From Seiridium cupressi (taxonomy: Eukaryota > Ascomycota > Sordariomycetes > Amphisphaeriales > Sporocadaceae): 64,000 nt of DNA. The stretch covers positions 210,200 through 274,199 of the forward strand of contig JARVKI010000058.1 in assembly GCA_036674765.1 (NCBI GenBank), in the 5' to 3' direction. This document shows positions 38,718-50,128 of the stretch, in pieces. Position 1 is the stretch's first letter. The number at the start of each line of letters is the position of its first letter. Made by a program: the position numbers and the translations under genes. The notes beneath the pieces were generated by a model that saw only the letters and a program-made list of their open reading frames with translations, made no database searches and had not been told where the DNA came from.

Positions 38718-39320
38718 TCAATCAACGCGATAATAGCGGGTACCAATTGCCGATCCAATAGCCGACTCAAGCTCCTCAGCCTCCTGCACCCAGTCTTCTC
38801 GAGGCCTTGCCGTCGGCCGGTGCCTTCTATCGCCGTGATAGCCCCAAGCAATCTCGTTGTTCCCTGGTAGCGACACTGGGAGATCTTCTACCTCTTCCTC
38901 GTGGTACCTCTGCTCTTCAACATCAGGACCACCTGCTTCAAGATCGTCGAATTCCTCGATATGCCTACGTGTTGCCTCACTGTCGTGGCTGGAACTTCTG
39001 GACGACGATCCGGAACGACCTTCATTTTTCGGCGTCAGAGTATGGCTCTTATCCTCATTAGTTCTCTCGTGAAGTTCCACCCAATCCCGATCATCAACGT
39101 CGCATATCTCACCTTCAGCTTGGTGAAGTACTGGACCATCCTGCTGAAGCCGGGCGGTAGAGTGAGTTGCGCCCCTGCTGTTTCCCCTGACTGATTGGCC
39201 ATCTACATCTCCGGGTTTCTTGGTGTCCATTGTGCTTGAGATTTGTTTCGTCACGTTCACCTGAGGAAGTTTGCCTAGAACAAATGGCGACCAAGAAATC
39301 CACGGGAGATAATTAGTCAC
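38718..39320 (-). CDS. hypothetical acidic, low-complexity protein
   Basis: A 200-residue open frame; the true start may be the Met at 39230 (MDTKKPGDVDGQ), giving 170 residues. It is rich in Asp, Glu, Ser and Arg (SGSSSRSSSHDS, EEVEDLPVS) with no TM, signal peptide or known domain, so it is probably disordered. It ends AIGTRYYRVD. Its 3' end is 306 bp from the amidoligase stop, convergent. It may be a gene in its own right or the last exon of a gene whose other exons I could not place. Confidence 0.4.
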   Translation of the reverse strand: MTNYLPWISWSPFVLGKLPQVNVTKQISSTMDTKKPGDVDGQSVRGNSRGATHSTARLQQDGPVLHQAEGEICDVDDRDWVELHERTNEDKSHTLTPKNEGRSGSSSRSSSHDSEATRRHIEEFDDLEAGGPDVEEQRYHEEEVEDLPVSLPGNNEIAWGYHGDRRHRPTARPREDWVQEAEELESAIGSAIGTRYYRVD

Positions 39321-40609
39321 CGTTAGATAGACTGCCTATAGTCTATGTATCAATTACCAATGTATAAGTACCCGCATTTGAGCGTTGGTTTTCAATAGAA
39401 TTGTCATGGGTTTCAGATAGACAAGGGATTGGTTCCATACTCAATGAGAACTGGAAGAGTAATTGTAGCACTTCGTGCCACGACTGTGCTTTATCCCTTA
39501 TCCCATCCTTCACCACGTGACAATAATACTATTTCATTCCATTGTGCTACATGTTATGATCACAAAGGACATTGTTTTCTTAAGCAAAGACAGTCAAAAT
39601 CCAGCTTCGGAGATCTGCTGTAGCTGCGGGGGATGTCATCTCGATTCCTTGCAATGTTTACAGGTCACAAATCGCAGTCTCTTACATGACCTACTATACG
39701 ATGATCTCGTTCAAATTTATTAAAATCGTAAGAGTTTCAAACCGGACCTCATACATTCTTTCCGGAAAAGCGTGATCTAGGGGTACGTTCTCCAAGCTGG
39801 AGAATTAGAAGTCCTCGATGCTTTACAGCTCTTCTCAGACATAATGGCTCGGTTTCCTCTAAGATATGCTGTCGCTTTTTTTGTTTGGTACCCAAGCCTG
39901 GATTGTGCCCAACTACAGACTGTCCACAACCATTTAACAACTCAGCGGGGTAATAAGCCCCAAAACGTGGCCTTATAAGAGAGCGCGCTCATGTAATTCG
40001 TGCTGCCCATCCGTAAGTAAGGTGCTGAAAAGTGTGTTTCGAAGCCCATCGGCCATGACTCCATGATTGTGATGGATTAAAAAAATGTAGATCAACCAGA
40101 CGGCAGTGGAAGTGCTGAGAAAGTATATAGTCTGTGCTGTAAGCACGTCGCGGGTCCACTTTGAGTAAGTAAGCTGTTATGTGCACGTTTCACTCTATTT
40201 TGTGGAAATTCTTTTCCATCTACCTGCTACATTTGCTTGTACAATCGCATCGCACCAAGAGGGTGCTTCAGTACAGTTCTGTGAACCTCAACATAGTATA
40301 ATACTCATACCCGTGATCGTAAAACGTGCTGGGGCTCAAGACCGTGGGTCGATTCGATACCCTCTTTGCCCTGAGTGAAAATGCCAATGGAGACTTCACA
40401 TAACCATTAATCTCCAACAACGAAAATAAGGTGATCGATTATCTTTTTCATGCTCTTGTCCCACGGCTAGCTCTTTATGGCAGTAATTCATTATGAAATC
40501 ACACCAGAAGACAATGAATCATTGCGCTCAACGGCTACTATAAATATGGGCCTGACTTCAGCAAGAGAAAAGCCTCAAAAAGACCGGGGCACGAACTCGA
40601 CTCTCAAAA
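39321..40609. other. intergenic upstream of the 95-residue gene
   Basis: 1.3 kb, AT-rich, without a supportable gene. Short frames have no domain. The last 70 bp hold a TATA box for the small gene that follows. Confidence 0.55.
40539..40546 (+). promoter_or_regulatory. TATA box of the 95-residue gene
   Basis: TATAAATA, 64-71 nt before the ATG at 40610. It is a near-consensus TATA at a plausible distance and supports transcription of the small frame. Confidence 0.45.
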
Positions 40610-40897
40610 ATGACTTCACGAATTAATCCAAGTCTAAACTACCAAACTTATTCTGCCTTTGTACGAATAACTAACTGGTTGAGCAATGTCGTTGAGCCAT
40701 TTGAACAGGCGGGTGGACCAGCGCCGGAAATCCCACAGCGAAACCCTTCACGACTGCACATGATCGCAGAGCCCGATTATGCAGACGAACTGGAGGTGTC
40801 CATGGATAAAAGCGACATGAACAGTCAGGCAGTGGATGTAAACCAAGATTCGCCTTCCAGGCTACGCTCAAGCGATGGGAAGGAGGCGACAGACTAA
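40610..40897 (+). CDS. small hypothetical protein, 95 residues
   Basis: Not recognised. The start context CAAAAATGAC fits the fungal Kozak preference. The N-terminal half has Tyr/Trp/Phe (NYQTYSAFVRITNWLSNVVEPF), possibly a short amphipathic helix; the C-terminal half is acidic and Ser-rich. There is no signal peptide, cysteine or TM. A TATA box lies about 70 nt upstream. It might be a genuine small gene or an exon of a longer one. Confidence 0.4.
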   Translation: MTSRINPSLNYQTYSAFVRITNWLSNVVEPFEQAGGPAPEIPQRNPSRLHMIAEPDYADELEVSMDKSDMNSQAVDVNQDSPSRLRSSDGKEATD

Positions 40898-41192
40898 GTT
40901 TCGAAATACAGGAGTATATGCAAGTACAAATGAACTTGTTTTATAGCTAGAGCATGTGCAAGAGCGTGTGAATACCTCACTTTCAAGGGTTTTGAGGCAA
41001 ATCCCAGCTGAAAAAAACTTGGAGATTTTATGGTTGCGTTCAGCCTTTCTGTAATACAGCCAACTGTGCCGAGAGGGGCAACGTTAAAATGAGGTCAGGT
41101 GTGAAATAGAAAACATAATGTTTAATGAAATGCCAGAATCGGTATGAAGTGTATTGAAATCTATCTTATAGGCGTCGAGCGCGCAATTCTCA
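40898..41192. other. convergent 3' region, small gene to P450
   Basis: 295 bp between convergent stops, AT-rich, no gene seen. Confidence 0.55.
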
Positions 41193-42722
41193 TTAATCAG
41201 TTCTATAATTCCTTGCACGCACATAGCATGGAAGCCCACCATCCATGGGTAGCGTGAGGCTACTCTTGCTCACGCGTTTGGTCCCGTAAGCTGGCATGAA
41301 GTCGAAATTTATCATCATGGACGCAATAGTCTGGACTGCCATTACCTCGGCCATCTTTTTGCCTAGGCATGTTCTAGCGCCACCATTGAAGACTGGAAAT
41401 TCCGAAGCGCTTTTCGTGACAAATTTGCCGTCCACGAGCCAACGATCTGGGCGAAAAGAGTCGGCATCCTCCCCCCACGATATCTTGGACCGATTCATGG
41501 CCCAGGTACACCAGAGAACTATGGAATTCCTGGGCAGAAATGTGCCGTCGGGTAGTGTAACATCTTGCTCCGCTTCCCTAATTTCGAAAGGAATTGGGGG
41601 ATATAGGCGCAGCGACTCATAGAACACGGCCATGGCGTATGGCAGCGAAGTTGGAGTAAAGATGGTCGGCTCTAGCTCTCTTCCCTCATTTCCTAATTCA
41701 GGCCCACCGTTCTTCTCAGCAAGAAGTTCCTGGATCTCCTTGCGGACCTTGCCAGTTGCGAAGCGGTTCTCCATGAGTAGCATGAAGGTCCAGGTCAAGG
41801 CTTGGGCCACTGTATCTCTACCCGCAGAGAGATAGTTTAGCGCCGCATCAGCCACAATATTCTCATTGTCAATCGAGTTGAGAAGAGACTGAATCAATGA
41901 TCCCGAAGTTTCATCTAGTTTGTTGGCGTTTCCTGCCTTGCCCGAATGCTGGTCTTTGACTGCATTTTGAACGATTTTCTTCCCATAGGCCTTCACCGCT
42001 GCAAGAGACTTTCGAAACTTATAGCCAGTCAGGAGCTCAGTGATGAACCAAAGTGGGTTCTGAAACCTAGCAGTCGTCTCCCCAGAAGCATGCTCAAATG
42101 CCATTGTGAACTCGTCATCGGCGTGCATTTCCATATTGTAGGCCATCTTCCCCATCAACTGGCTGGTAATTTCATGGAAGGCCATCTGTAGATCCACAGG
42201 ATTGCCGTCATCGCCACGGCCTTTCAGGAAATCGAGGCTCTGGCGGAGGTACTTTGGAAGGGCTATATCTGTCAATACCTGCAGATTTTGCACGTTCAAA
42301 AAGCTCAACCCGGCTTTCCTCTGCACCTTCCACAAGTCCCCATCCGAGTTAATGATGCCACCGCCGAAGAGATCCCACGACAGCCTCTTGAAGAAGCCAC
42401 CCTTGGTGAAGGTGCCCTCGAGCTTGTACACGAATTCTAAATTCTTGGGATCATTGATCACGACCCCCGGCGGCAGGGTGGGAACAGAAACCTGAAAGGT
42501 TTCATGCCCGAACTGACGCTCACACTTGGTAAACCATTCGAAGAGTTTCTGGCGCGCCTGGAGAAACAGAAGGCCGTTCCCGGCGATGGGTAGAGTGTTG
42601 GGAGGCTTCTTCAGGGGTGCACCGTTCCGCCTCAGAGTCGGTGTGTAGATCAAGAGCCTGTAGCTGAGAATGGCTCCGACAAGTCCGACCAAGTAAAGCA
42701 ACGGTCCTTCCAAGAGTGCCAT
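41193..42722 (-). CDS. cytochrome P450 monooxygenase, CYP52/CYP86-like clan
   Basis: Single exon, 509 residues, normal microsomal P450 length. Residues 1-27 form an N-terminal membrane anchor, followed by the Pro-rich hinge KKPPNTLPIAGNG. The I-helix motif AGRDT is at 300-304, the K-helix ExxR is E369-R372 (ESLR), and the PERF-like segment is FRPDRW. The heme loop FNGGARTCLGKK carries the thiolate ligand Cys452. The stretch GIINSDGDLWKVQRKAG and the AGRDT helix resemble fatty-acid and alkane hydroxylases of the CYP52/CYP86 clan, but the exact family needs alignment. It is probably on the ER membrane and uses a P450 reductase encoded elsewhere. It is divergent from the methyltransferase-like gene across a 0.67 kb shared promoter. 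Confidence 0.92.
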   Translation of the reverse strand: MALLEGPLLYLVGLVGAILSYRLLIYTPTLRRNGAPLKKPPNTLPIAGNGLLFLQARQKLFEWFTKCERQFGHETFQVSVPTLPPGVVINDPKNLEFVYKLEGTFTKGGFFKRLSWDLFGGGIINSDGDLWKVQRKAGLSFLNVQNLQVLTDIALPKYLRQSLDFLKGRGDDGNPVDLQMAFHEITSQLMGKMAYNMEMHADDEFTMAFEHASGETTARFQNPLWFITELLTGYKFRKSLAAVKAYGKKIVQNAVKDQHSGKAGNANKLDETSGSLIQSLLNSIDNENIVADAALNYLSAGRDTVAQALTWTFMLLMENRFATGKVRKEIQELLAEKNGGPELGNEGRELEPTIFTPTSLPYAMAVFYESLRLYPPIPFEIREAEQDVTLPDGTFLPRNSIVLWCTWAMNRSKISWGEDADSFRPDRWLVDGKFVTKSASEFPVFNGGARTCLGKKMAEVMAVQTIASMMINFDFMPAYGTKRVSKSSLTLPMDGGLPCYVRARNYRTD

Positions 42723-43391
42723 ACTGGGCGAATAGCTAAAACCCCGGGCACCCTCCGAATTGGCGGCCGAGAAGATCGAGCTTGATGCTTAATAAAAACA
42801 CACGATCTTGGATTGTCCTATCCGGAACTGGCGGGGCGACCAGTCGATTCTTAAGCTCCGTTTGCCGCGCCCGGGAAACGATAATCCTGATGTGCCTGCT
42901 CAACACTGAGTTAGTGGTTGGTGTTGGAGATTCTGACGGCTCGAATGCATCTTAAATCATGGCTGCATGACCTTGTCAACATCAAATTACCACAAAATTT
43001 TATTTTGGAATCACATGCTATCATCACGGCGCCGCTGTCAACCATATGTCGTATTAAGTTACCAAGTCTTCACGTCACCACCTCTCTGGGTCTGTGCACA
43101 GCGGACCTGCAGGGGACAGTTCCCATCCAGGGCCTGAAACGGGTCTGGAGCTGCAATGTACCCGCTTGGTGTCGGGAGCTTGTGAAACACCGTTTCCAGC
43201 TCCCACACGGACTTTGAACGACGATGCCGTAACTAGTCATGACGATGTCATATGCAGCCTTATAAGATCTGCAGGTTACTGCCAGCCCATTTCTGCTCGT
43301 GCTTGGCCATGCCCAATTGGACACGCCTCCAGAACATATCCCGCGAGGTCACAGTAGCTTTTGAGTAACCGGACCGCGCAACACCACCAAC
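42723..43391. other. divergent promoter, P450 and methyltransferase-like genes
   Basis: 669 bp. It holds the two leaders and no recognisable gene; the open frame starting near 42918 has no domain features. Confidence 0.6.
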
Positions 43392-44428
43392 ATGGCACCT
43401 CTTGTCCCTCGTTTACATCTCTTTGAGATTGATGACCAGCCCTGGTAATTCCACTTCTGCCCACCCCGTAACACTGCAAACCATGTCTTCCAAGCTGACA
43501 GACGACTGGCAGGTTCCCACCATATCTTCGCGCTCGTGTTCAAGATGGCCTCATGCATGCGTGGACCTTTAGCCTGCCATTCCTCTGGTCTTGCAGTCCG
43601 GCGACACTCGTCGCACGTGTTCTGCAGCGCAACCTAGGTTCCTATATTTCGAAATACACCTTCATCGACTTCTGCGCCGGCGCCGGCGGTCCGACACCAT
43701 ATATCGAGCAAGCTCTGAATGAATCGCTCGCGCAATCTTCCTCCACCGGGTCCGCGCCGTCCACCACCGATGCAGCATCCAAGAGTACGCCATCTTACGC
43801 CGCGGTCACTGCGAATGGCAATGGGTCTGCCGAGTCCCATGACGCAGATTCGAGAGCAGTAGACTTTGTTCTTACAGACTTACACCCGCACCCCGATTCA
43901 TGGTCCAAGATTGCCGCCTCTTCGAAACATGTAACCTATGTTCCTTACCCAGTTGACGCCTCCGATGCACCGGAAGGCCTCATTGAGACATACACGGCAG
44001 ATGGAAAACGTGTCTTCCGCCTCTTCAACCTCGCGTTTCACCATTTCGACGACCCACTCGCCCGGGATATCCTCAAGAACACGGTTGAGACGAGCGATGG
44101 TTTTGGCATCTTTGAGATGCAGGATCGCAGCTTTGCAAGTATGGTCACGTGTTTCCTGTACGGCTTCTTCATCTTGCTATGTGCACCATTCTTCTACTGG
44201 TGGAGTCCGAAACGCTTGTTCTTCGTCTACGTGTTGCCCATTGTCCCGTTCGTGTTGGTTTTTGACGGATTGATCTCGAGCTTACGGACCAGGACACCTG
44301 AAGAGGTGGAGGTCTTGCTGCGGACTTGCGGTGCCGATACTACGGACTGGGAAATCAAGAGCGGCCGAGAGAGATTCTTGTGGCCGACGGGGGAGCTGAA
44401 CTGGATTGTGTGCACCAAAAAGACCTAG
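43392..44428 (+). CDS. methyltransferase-like membrane protein, unknown function
   Basis: Two exons, 43392-43444 and 43513-44428, 322 residues. The 68-bp intron (donor GTAATT, branch CTGAC, acceptor GGCAG) was deduced because the downstream frame begins mid-domain. The joined start reads MAPLVPRLHLFEIDDQPW followed by FPPYLRARVQDGL. A segment YTFIDFCAGAGGPTPYIEQ resembles the SAM-binding motif I of Rossmann methyltransferases. After a Ser/Thr/Ala-rich insert comes VDFVLTDLHPHPDSW, like motif II. FGIFEMQDRS follows, then two TM helices near the C-terminus (MVTCFLYGFFILLCAPFF and VLPIVPFVLVF). I know no characterised member. A membrane-bound methyltransferase is an inference; catalytic residues cannot be confirmed. 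Confidence 0.7.
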
Positions 44429-44657
44429 AGTATGTGCCGACACCTACCGCGCACCGAGAGGTCCTGAGATAGTTTCAGACTATATTCTTTTGGCGTAACT
44501 AAAGACGGTCGAGAAGCCTCCCGAGCTAAGACTTATATACGACTAGCACTGGTATTCCTGATCGAACTCGATAACTCCAACGATGAAAACAATGCTGCCC
44601 AACGCCTACTAAGACTGTTCAATTGCGACGGAGAAAATGAGACACTTCGAGCGATAT

Positions 44658-45736
44658 CTATTTGGTCAGCCAGCCAAGGTAGTCCACCACGATTAGTGTC
44701 ACCATTCTGAAGCGTCACAGTTAGCACGATGAAATCATGATACACTGAAGATGGAATAGACTTACGCATGTGGTGCAATGCGGACGTAATACGTTCCGAA
44801 TCCACGATAGAACCTCAACAGACCCTCTTCCCTCGCCACCTTTTGGAAGCAGTCCACCATGGACTTATATGGCAGCTTGCCATCCGGGCCCTTCTGCTGC
44901 TTCTGCAATCTCGTCTTGACGAAGTCGAAAGGCAATGACAGGAAGGAGGCGAAGAAACCTGCAATGGCACTGGCAGTCAAGGTCTGGGTTCGCGATGACC
45001 ATTGCGTGCGCGTTCTCAGCTGTGCCTTGGCCTCGGAGAAGAATGCAAGTTGCCCCAGGTTCAGCGCCATGGCGCGCACAACGGTTGGTGTGGCGCCTGA
45101 CCACAAAGCAGTGATGCCCTCGGACCTTGTGATGGACGTCAGAGCGTCGATGACAGACTTGTAATTCTTGCGCTCGGCCAAGGGCTTGAGGCCGTCCGAT
45201 TGCATTCGAATCAGGGCTAGATCTGCCGGATTGCCAATAAAGGCTGCTATGCCACCTGCACCAAGACCGGCTGCGGCTCGCTCAGCGAAGCCGACTGTGG
45301 TGCCCTTGTCCTTGGCGCGTTGGGCAAGTTGACCCATGAAGGTATCGAAGAAGCCCAAGCGGGCCGTTGTATATACACCTTGCCGCAACAGACCGGCAGA
45401 GAGACCTGTATATAGGTCGCGCACCTTGCCTTGTTTTATGATATCGGACGCCACTCCAAAGGCACTAGGCTTAGGGCCTGTTGCTATACCCTCACCGGCA
45501 AGCTGGAGCCGCACCTTGACCATATCAATGGGCTGGATGACAGATGTAGCGATCATGCCTGAGAAACCGCCATTGATGAAGGGGAGCGCAGCCCGCATTA
45601 TGGGCGTGTGCAGGAAATCGGTCTTGACCGCCGCGACAGTCTCGCTACTGGACTTGCTCATATTGGATGCCTTTGCGCGTGCAGATTCGGCCGCTTGCTT
45701 GAGAGTCGGAGAGCTCATGATGGCAAAGGTAGTCAA
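44658..45736 (-). CDS. mitochondrial 2-oxoglutarate/malate carrier
   Basis: Two exons, 45736-44766 and 44706-44658, 339 residues. The 59-bp intron (donor GTAAGT, branch CTAAC, acceptor TTCAG) yields the correct C-terminus MVTLIVVDYLGWLTK. Mitochondrial carrier signatures: PIDMVKVR, PADLALIR and PFDFVKTR, one in each third of the protein. The middle segment NPADLALIRMQSDG with RRAMAL-like helices, and the YVRIAPHA end, fit the oxoglutarate/malate carrier, which exchanges 2-oxoglutarate for malate across the inner membrane. The N-terminal 45 residues are Ala/Ser-rich. The start could be the next Met at 45718. It converges on the methyltransferase-like gene 230 bp away. Confidence 0.9.
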
Positions 45737-48700
45737 GTATATATCAGGGTGAAGCGTTGGAGCTTCCTTCTGCCAAGTTCTGGGAACACTGCTTCGTTCT
45801 CGGTCAGGTCCTCAGAACCAGGGATATGAAGCGAGCAAACGGATGAACCAAAGACGGAGATGCCTATGCCAGTCATAAATCAGCAAATGTCCTCAGCACC
45901 AGATCGCTGGAGACTTCTAATATCTTGCGAGCGCAATGTGACTATATGTAGTCAAACATAAGCCGTGACACTCCCCCGAAAGCTTCCTCAACCGGCCAGG
46001 GTAGAAACCCCCGCCCTCCAAAGGGTGCGAAAGCTCTTGCGACATTGGACGGGCCATGAGAGAAACGCTTTGTCGTATGAGGCTACCGTGCATCTTCTTC
46101 CGCGGTTTCTCTTATGGCCGACGTGGGCAACCGAAGTGAATCGGAAAAGGCCGGGGTGGAGCTTGAATAGCGGTGCTGCAACCAGTCTCTCGGCGCAGTC
46201 TAGCGAGCGGGATCCACTCCTGGGCAACAAGCCAACCTCGATATCTCGAAGCTCGAGACAAAATATTGCCGGGCACTTACAAGCAATAGAAGTCGGGCAT
46301 ATTTCGTAGGTCCAAACGAACGGGGCAACTAACCTTGGTTTCAGCTCAATCAAACTGTATTCTGCCCTCAACACAACAAGTCGTCTAACTGATCGCTGTC
46401 TTTTTTCTTGGTCTTATAACGATTGAAATGTATGGATCCGTAAACGCCCGCTATGCTATGCCGGCCACTCGGGCAAGATTCCGGAATGAAGACGATAATG
46501 GCGGACTAGGGGCTCACTTCCACGAAGCGAGGCGAAGCGAAGCGAAGCGGATTGAGAGGGTTTGTCTGTAGTAGTTTTCAGGGGAGGGACTAGACCAGTC
46601 CAATGCGAAGCAAGCGATATGTATTGCGCCAACGGACGTGTGTGGATACACTGGAGACAGAAGTAATATAGGAGATGCTCGGTGATGAGTATGTCCGGAT
46701 GGACAATTGAGGCTTGGCTTTGCCTTCACGTTACAAAGGCTTTCAAGAACTTTGGTCAATGGGAGAGGAAAACATCAAGCAAAGAGCAGCAGAAGTTGAA
46801 CTCTCATCACTTTTAAACTTTGGAAGAACAGCAGAGAGCATGGCACCAGAGAAGCAGGCGCCGGCCGCATTAAGAATGAAATCCCCCATCTCGCTCTGTG
46901 TCACTCGAGTTTCGCACCTCTCAACACCCTTCAATGATGTGCCTGTCCGGCAGAGAATGCGGGGTTGGGGTCGATGGCCATTGATTGATGGACTGGGCCT
47001 CGGGCAGCTAGTGTAGTGAGTAGTTTGAAGTGGTGCGTAGTCGCAAGCTTGTGGTGAATGGTGGTGGTCGTAAGTTTTTGGAGGAGGAGAAGGGATGCCG
47101 TGCCATGGTCTGTGTCAAGGCTTCCAATGCCAGTCTCACACGACCCTCCATCTCGATCGGGGGTCTTGCTGTCGAGCCGGTTTAATTGTTCAGGTACCAC
47201 AGTTCGCGGCGAGAGCTCACCAGAACTCTACGCGAGTATGAGATGATCGTTGCAACGCCGCACCAGTGTTGGGCGTTGCGGGAATTTCACTTTGGTAGGG
47301 GAAATGTTGATATCGCTTATTACACTTGCATCTCGCCGAACGCCAGGTCCACACTGAGATAGACAGACGTTTGAATGTACTCTCACGCATCTCCTATCAA
47401 GGTACCGGACCCATGCCGTCGACCCGAGCCCAGGCGAACTCAAAATCAGGCTGGCCGCACCTGTTGGCGCCTATCATTCGCAGACGCAGAGGACGTTCCA
47501 AGGCTACAGATGGGAAACCAAGATCAGCATGCTCCTTTCCGCCTGGCCGCGGTCTCAGGGAAAAAGAAGATCTCACATCGCTATGAATTACACGGCCGAA
47601 GCCTATGGGCGAAGAGCCGTTAGTCATTGCCTCAGATCTAAATGCCGTCCCACCCAGGCTGACCCCTCGTGGATGAACGCGGGGAAGCTTCAGCTCCAAG
47701 CTCCGTCTGCAAGCCAAGGGACGCATCGAGAATGTGTCGAGGGCAGGCCAATTCAACTGAAGCAACATGCAAGCCCGAAAATGCCCGGAATAGCTCATTA
47801 TTCCACTATGGTTGGCTCTCTGTGGATCCTTGCCTGCGCTGCAGTGCATGGCATCAAGCTCGGCAGCCAGCAACTAGTCTAACTGGGTATATTGCCGAGA
47901 ATGATGATTCGCAAACCTCAGGCTGTCTCGGCGCTTCACCCACCCAACGGTTGCATCCCGATGACGTGGATGGCCAGTGCGCACTATTGTAATTAATACA
48001 TCAGACATACAGTAGTTAGTACTAGGTAATAGCAGATAGCAGGTTGCCGCGTGCTGCATCCGGTGTGCGTCCCAACGCGGCGGGCTGGTGCACGTGTAAC
48101 CCAACAAACGCCCCAAAGCTTGTGAATACATACACTTTCATACAGATCGCCATTCTAGGTGCTCTTGCAAGTCAATTGCAATCGGCCCTGCGGGAAATAA
48201 CTCGAACTGCCACCAAGCAACGCATATGCAATGCGGCCAAAGCCCGGTGTTATCCATTGCGGGACACTCATTGTCCGGCCCAAATTTCTCGCCATTGCAG
48301 AAACGTTGAGCCGGTGCCAGATCATCCCCAAGTCTGCATCAGTAGGAGACTCGATGTGAGCCGCTACTGCTTCCTTTTGTTTCGATGTCGAATCACCAAC
48401 AGGCGACAGGAACAAGTGGAATGAGATGTCCAGAGCACAATAACTAGCGAATCTTGCCTACTGCCCAGAGCCAACCGACCTGGAAATACACCCACGTGCA
48501 CATACAGGACTATGGCGCGAATTGGCTCCCGAGAGTTTATAGTGCAGGGCTGGGTATTATTTCTGCTGATTATTGAATGGCAACCAAGCCATCGGAAAAC
48601 ATGGACACATCGCGCTCATGTTGATTGGTGTATAATCTATCAAGTCTTCATTAGAGTAAACTAATGGTACACGATCTTCCATACCGAATGTTGCTTGCGG

Positions 48701-48940
48701 GCCCGTAACCACGTCGGCACGGCTCCTTGAAGTCGTAGTTCCGAATCTGGGCCGACACTGTTCCGGCCCTTCCCGGAAAACCCGAGGTCTCCCAGTGAGT
48801 CCCTTGGTAGAGTGCCGATAGACATTGTGTCGCTCACAAGATACCTCATGTATTTGTGTGCTCGGATGACTTCGGAAAGCCGGGATGCTAACTCGAAAGC
48901 CGGTGTGAACTGCTCCTTTTCGGCCACAAAGCGATACAGT
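45737..48940. other. long intergenic region, OGC carrier to SDR
   Basis: 3.2 kb without a supportable gene. Open frames of 80-158 codons (for example 47397-47873 minus) lack domains, splice sites and coding-like composition. A GAAGC-type short tandem repeat lies at 46523-46550. Confidence 0.55.
46523..46550. repeat. CGAAG short tandem repeat
   Basis: Five units of CGAAG with one substitution (CGAGG), non-coding. It lies about 0.8 kb upstream of the OGC carrier start. Confidence 0.7.
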
Positions 48941-50128
48941 CTAGAAGGTGGAAGGGAATGTCCCTAGTCGTCCGCCATCCGAAACAATGACTGTGCCATT
49001 GCAGTAAGCGCCAGCTCTCGAGGCTAGGTAGAGAATTGTTCCACCCACTATAGCGCCTGAGGTTAGCAATTGTTTCTTTGAGTATGCTTGGCGAAGCATT
49101 AGGAGTTGAAGCTCAATCGGGGAATTTGACTCGTGAGACCGGCTATGAAGGGCATAAAACAATGACGAGAGTTGCTTACTGTCGGACTCGTCACCTGGCC
49201 GGCCCAGTGGGATCATGTTCTTTCCAATACCACCTCTCTCGATGATCGGGGCCGACATCTCGCTTGGGTACACTGGATGGGTCAGTCATCTTCGAACACG
49301 CCACTATCTCGACCACTTGAGACACTCACAGCCGGGACACAGCACGTTAGCTCTTATGTCCCACGTTGGCAAAGCAACGGCCAATTGCTTCACCAGATGC
49401 GTAGCCGCAGCCTTCGACTGGCCGTAAGCATACCCGCCGGGAGCGTCCTGCTCGTCACAGAGTCAGCCAGCTTCTAACCTACAACTTCACAGATCTTGAA
49501 GGGCTACCCGCTTTATTAAACCCGCCGATAGAGCTCGTAGCAATGACCTGGCTTTTCTGCACCACGTTCCCTTTCTTGTTGCCTGCATCCAACAGTGTCA
49601 AAAAAGCCATGGTTGTATACCAGACACCGGTGGCGTTTAGGGCAAATGTCTTTGTATACTCATCAACCGGTACGTCCCAGTTAGCTGCAGCAAATTCTTC
49701 CACCGTCAGTTGTGCATGGGCCGGAGCAGTAGGCCGTGGTGTTTGCGGCCCCGCAATCCCAGAGTTGCAGATCAAGAGGTTGAGATAACCGACTTCTTGC
49801 TTGACCGTGTCGGCAGCCTTCTGGAGAGATTCTCTAGAGGTTACATCGCAGACGAGTGTTTTGACACTAGACTTGCCGATAGAGGCGGCTGCAGACTCCA
49901 AGATGTCCTGACGACGACCTACTATGTAGACTGCTGCAGCGCCGTTCTCGGCCAGTGCTTTGGCCATCATGAGGCCGATCCCTAGATCAGAATGAGCGAG
50001 ACGGCAGTGTCACTAAGCAAGTGCCACTTACCAGTGCCACCACCGGTGACCACTGCTACGAGGCCATCGACGTTGAAGAGCTGCGCGGCTTGCACGGCAG
50101 AGGCACTCGGGGTTTGGGATGAAGTCAT
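48941..50128 (-). CDS. short-chain dehydrogenase/reductase
   Basis: Five exons, 50128-50032, 49981-49491, 49447-49330, 49272-49180 and 49056-48941, 304 residues. Introns are 50, 43, 57 and 123 bp, each with a branch-like CTGAC/CTAAC or related site and phase-consistent. Cofactor motif TGGGTGIG is at 28-35, followed by a downstream NSG (ICNSGIAG). The catalytic Ser lies in ATSSIGG (about 182) and the Tyr204-x3-Lys208 pair in YGQSK. The C-terminal SDGG loop is present. It is therefore a classical SDR with intact active site, NAD(P)(H)-dependent; substrate unknown. No signal peptide or membrane segment. It is divergent from the BUD22-like gene, 830 bp away. It is not adjacent to any pathway gene. 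Confidence 0.9.

Noticed and set aside
47397..47873. 158-codon frame on the minus strand
   Set aside because: No domain, no Kozak context, and short overlapping frames on both strands as expected by chance in GC-rich DNA.
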